A stretch of DNA of 8,489 bases from NCBI GenBank assembly GCA_016281295.1, contig JAEEII010000203.1, forward strand, positions 1-8,489. Direction: 5' to 3'. Below are positions 7,307-8,489 of the stretch, piece after piece (position 1 is the first letter of the stretch; the number at the start of each line of letters is the position of its first letter). The position numbers and the translations under genes are program-made. Below the pieces are notes generated by a model that was not told where the DNA came from, searched no databases, and worked only from the letters and a program-made list of their open reading frames with translations. The DNA comes from Bacteroidales bacterium. GTDB taxonomy: Bacteria; Bacteroidota; Bacteroidia; Bacteroidales; F082.

Positions 7307-7323
7307 AGCGTTCTACCCGGGGC

Positions 7324-7357
7324 CTACCGAGATTAAACCCCTAACGGGGTAGCTCCC
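7324..7357. repeat. Copy 2 (complete) of the roughly 34-bp repeat unit
   Basis: The copy runs from CTACCGAGATTAAACCCC through TAAC to GGGGTAGCTCCC. It holds CCCC-TAAC-GGGG as a short hairpin, an alternative CTACC/GGTAG outer pairing, and GGGG-TAGCT-CCC as another. It differs from copy 3 only by C for T at 7345. Confidence 0.85.
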
Positions 7358-7361
7358 TCTA

Positions 7362-7382
7362 AATTCTAAATTCTAAATTCTC
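7362..7382. repeat. Three tandem 7-bp heptads (AATTCTA, AATTCTA, AATTCTC)
   Basis: Three perfect-phase heptads occupy most of the spacer between repeat copies 2 and 3. They are the same family as the four heptads before panC; a single AATTCTC is also present at 7238-7244. Confidence 0.8.
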
Positions 7383-7385
7383 TTT

Positions 7386-7419
7386 CTACCGAGATTAAAC
7401 CCCTAATGGGGTAGCTCCC
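7386..7419. repeat. Copy 3 (complete) of the roughly 34-bp repeat unit, overlapping the end of rlmN
   Basis: This copy is identical to copy 2 except for T at 7407 (TAAT instead of TAAC). Its right half lies within rlmN: read on the minus strand it encodes the final residues ELPH and the TAG stop (7405-7403). Both sides of the copy are followed by low-complexity DNA (heptads on the left, six T on the right). Confidence 0.85.
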
Positions 7420-8428
7420 CTTTTTTCGTGGAAAGCAGTCCGCAGGCGGCGTCAATGTCCTGACCGCGTGAGGCACGAATGGTGGCGATAATTCCTTTGT
7501 CGTTCAAGGCGTCACGGAACCAGGTCATGGTGTCGTTGTTGGGACTCTTCAACGGGATGCCTGGCACGGCATGGTACCGGATCAGGTTCATTCGGCAACG
7601 CAACCCTCCTAACAATCTTGCGATCTCCTTGATGTGGTCTTTGGTGTCGTTGAGATCCTTGAAAATGATGTACTCAAACGAAAGCCGACGCTGTCCGTGC
7701 CAGTCATGTTGTTTCACCAAATGAATCACCTCTTTGATTGGATAATTCTTTTCGATAGGCATGAGCTTCAGACGCTCGTCGTGGAAGGGACTGTGCATGC
7801 TGATGGCTACGTTGCATTTCGACTCGGTGAGGAATCGTTTCAGATTGGGAATGACACCGCAAGTCGAGACGGTGATGCGGGTGGGACTCCATCCTAGCCC
7901 CCATTCTTGGGTGAGGATGTCGAGTGAACGCATCAGCGCATCGTAGTTGTTGAGTGGCTCCCCCATGCCCATGAAGACGATGTTGGAGAGGGTGTCGAAT
8001 TCCGGCAGACTCAGAATCTGGTTCATGATCTCAGCAACGGTGAGGTTTTTCTCAAAACCTTGCTTCCCTGTGGCGCAGAACAAACAGTCCATCTGGCACC
8101 CCACCTGGGTGGAGACGCAAAGGGTGGCTCTGTCGCGGTCGGGAATGTAGGCCGACTCGATGGTGAGGTCACCAGCAGGAAATAAGTATTTCTTGGTGCC
8201 ATCAGAGGATGTCTGCACCTTCAAAGGGGCTTGAAGGCCTGTCTCATAACGCTCCGTGAGTAACTCACGCGACTTCTTGCTGAGGTTGGTCATCTCATCA
8301 AATGAGGCCACATGCTTGTTGTAAATCCAGTCAACTAACTGTTTGCCAGTGAACTTGGGGAGTCCCAGTTCATCAACGACCTCCTGGATCTCCACAGGGG
8401 TCTTGCCTAAAAGAATTTCTTTTTCCAT
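7403..8428 (-). CDS. rlmN: Dual-specificity 23S rRNA / tRNA adenine-C2 methyltransferase RlmN (radical SAM)
   Basis: RlmN methylates C2 of A2503 in 23S rRNA and of A37 in some tRNAs, using a radical SAM mechanism with a Cys-bound methyl relay. The 341-residue protein has the N-terminal accessory helical domain (about 1-90), the cluster motif C111-x3-C115-x2-C118 within GCQMDCLFCATGKQGF, GMGEPLNN at 154-161, STC at 188-190, NVAISMHS at 206-213, and SRGQDIDAACG, in which C329 is the expected methyl-carrying cysteine (E. coli C355). E91 in IESAYIP matches the conserved glutamate. It looks like RlmN and not the resistance enzyme Cfr by its length and the QGF/NLT context. The final residues GELPH are encoded by a copy of the local repeat and lie beyond the conserved core. 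The start at 8428 sits only 4 nt after a TAATTTTG box; the next Met is residue 46, too far into the fold. Confidence 0.96.
   Translation of the reverse strand: MEKEILLGKTPVEIQEVVDELGLPKFTGKQLVDWIYNKHVASFDEMTNLSKKSRELLTERYETGLQAPLKVQTSSDGTKKYLFPAGDLTIESAYIPDRDRATLCVSTQVGCQMDCLFCATGKQGFEKNLTVAEIMNQILSLPEFDTLSNIVFMGMGEPLNNYDALMRSLDILTQEWGLGWSPTRITVSTCGVIPNLKRFLTESKCNVAISMHSPFHDERLKLMPIEKNYPIKEVIHLVKQHDWHGQRRLSFEYIIFKDLNDTKDHIKEIARLLGGLRCRMNLIRYHAVPGIPLKSPNNDTMTWFRDALNDKGIIATIRASRGQDIDAACGLLSTKKGELPH
7408..7426 (+). terminator. Probable intrinsic terminator of the pan/coa operon
   Basis: GGGG (7408-7411) pairs with CCCC (7417-7420) around the loop TAGCT, followed directly by six T (7421-7426). 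The stem is short but all G-C, and upstream hairpins of the repeat unit may add to it. It is the only hairpin plus T-run on the plus strand after coaX, and it lies inside the last codons of the convergent rlmN gene. On the minus strand the hairpin ACCCC-ATTA-GGGGT (7413-7399) followed by TTAAT could weakly terminate rlmN. Confidence 0.55.
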
Positions 8429-8432
8429 AAGG

Positions 8433-8462
8433 CAAAATTACTATATTTTTCTATTTTTGCAA
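8433..8462 (-). promoter_or_regulatory. Probable rlmN promoter (-33 TTG, -7 TAATTTTG)
   Basis: On the minus strand TTG (8462-8460) is followed after 19 nt by TAATTTTG (8440-8433), matching Bacteroidota consensus elements and spacing. The -7 box ends only 4 nt before the rlmN ATG, so transcription probably starts at or within a few bases of the start codon. Confidence 0.62.
8452..8459 (+). promoter_or_regulatory. Possible -7 box for the divergent right-hand gene
   Basis: TATTTTTG fits TAnnTTTG and lies 21 nt before the ATG at 8481. No -33 TTTG is found about 20 nt upstream, and the stretch is A/T-rich, so chance is possible. It overlaps the spacer of the rlmN promoter. Confidence 0.35.
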
Positions 8463-8480
8463 TCGTATGCGTGTTGGATT

Positions 8481-8489
8481 ATGAAAAGC
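8481..8489 (+). CDS. Possible 5' end of a divergent gene (Met-Lys-Ser...)
   Basis: ATG AAA AGC runs off the right edge. Support is positional only: it follows a TATTTTTG box and starts a plus-strand gene divergent from rlmN. Lys after Met is common in Bacteroidota exported proteins, but three codons cannot identify the product. An earlier ATG at 8467 closes after five codons with a TGA that overlaps this ATG. Confidence 0.4.

Noticed and set aside
7248..7419. Possible CRISPR array from three repeats with spacers
   Set aside because: Spacing is unequal, the spacers are low-complexity heptads or an inverted repeat, copy 1 is incomplete, and there are no cas genes nearby.
7403..8428. Cfr-type antibiotic resistance methyltransferase instead of RlmN
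   Set aside because: The N-terminal domain, the CATGKQGF and NLTVAEI motifs and the chromosomal setting fit housekeeping RlmN. Sequence similarity to Cfr is expected for the family.
8467..8484. ATG at 8467 as the start of the divergent gene
   Set aside because: It encodes only five residues before TGA. A leader peptide overlapping the next ATG is conceivable, but nothing else supports it.

Overview
The window looks like chromosomal DNA of a member of the Bacteroidota, probably Bacteroidales and perhaps Prevotella-like. Coding DNA is of moderate GC, while the gaps between genes are AT-rich. Shine-Dalgarno sequences are essentially absent. Three gene starts are preceded by the same TAATTTTG box, which fits the Bacteroidota sigma-70 -7 consensus TAnnTTTG. 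The genus is an inference; no rRNA or marker gene allows a firmer placement.

Layout. (1) Positions 1-2174, minus strand: 724 codons of a large multi-cofactor flavoprotein (plant-type 2Fe-2S, FAD/NAD(P) disulfide-oxidoreductase fold, two 4Fe-4S clusters, BFD-like domain) whose C-terminus lies beyond the left edge. (2) Positions 2175-2299: divergent AT-rich promoter region. (3) Positions 2300-7209, plus strand: six tightly packed genes, panG-panB-panC-panD-coaBC-coaX. (4) Positions 7210-7402: a repeat-rich convergent gap holding copies of a roughly 34-bp unit, a perfect 12-bp-arm inverted repeat, AATTCTA heptads and a terminator that runs into the end of rlmN. (5) Positions 7403-8428, minus strand: rlmN. 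(6) Positions 8429-8489: a compact divergent promoter region and the first three codons of a probable plus-strand gene.

How the genes work together. PanB makes ketopantoate from alpha-ketoisovalerate. PanG, a DUF2520-type alternative ketopantoate reductase, makes pantoate. PanD makes beta-alanine from aspartate. PanC condenses the two to pantothenate. CoaX phosphorylates pantothenate, and bifunctional CoaBC adds cysteine and decarboxylates to 4'-phosphopantetheine. The cluster therefore encodes every step from alpha-ketoisovalerate and aspartate to 4'-phosphopantetheine; only CoaD and CoaE, needed to finish coenzyme A, are absent from the window. Three of the five junctions are ATGA stop/start overlaps, which strongly suggests one transcript with translational coupling.

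I found no exotic defence, mobile or RNA-guided system. The points most worth a second look are the completeness of the pan/coa operon with PanG in place of PanE, the short repeat family that supplies the last codons and stop of rlmN, the heptad repeat abutting the panC start codon, the near-leaderless promoters, and the cysteine pattern of the partial flavoprotein.
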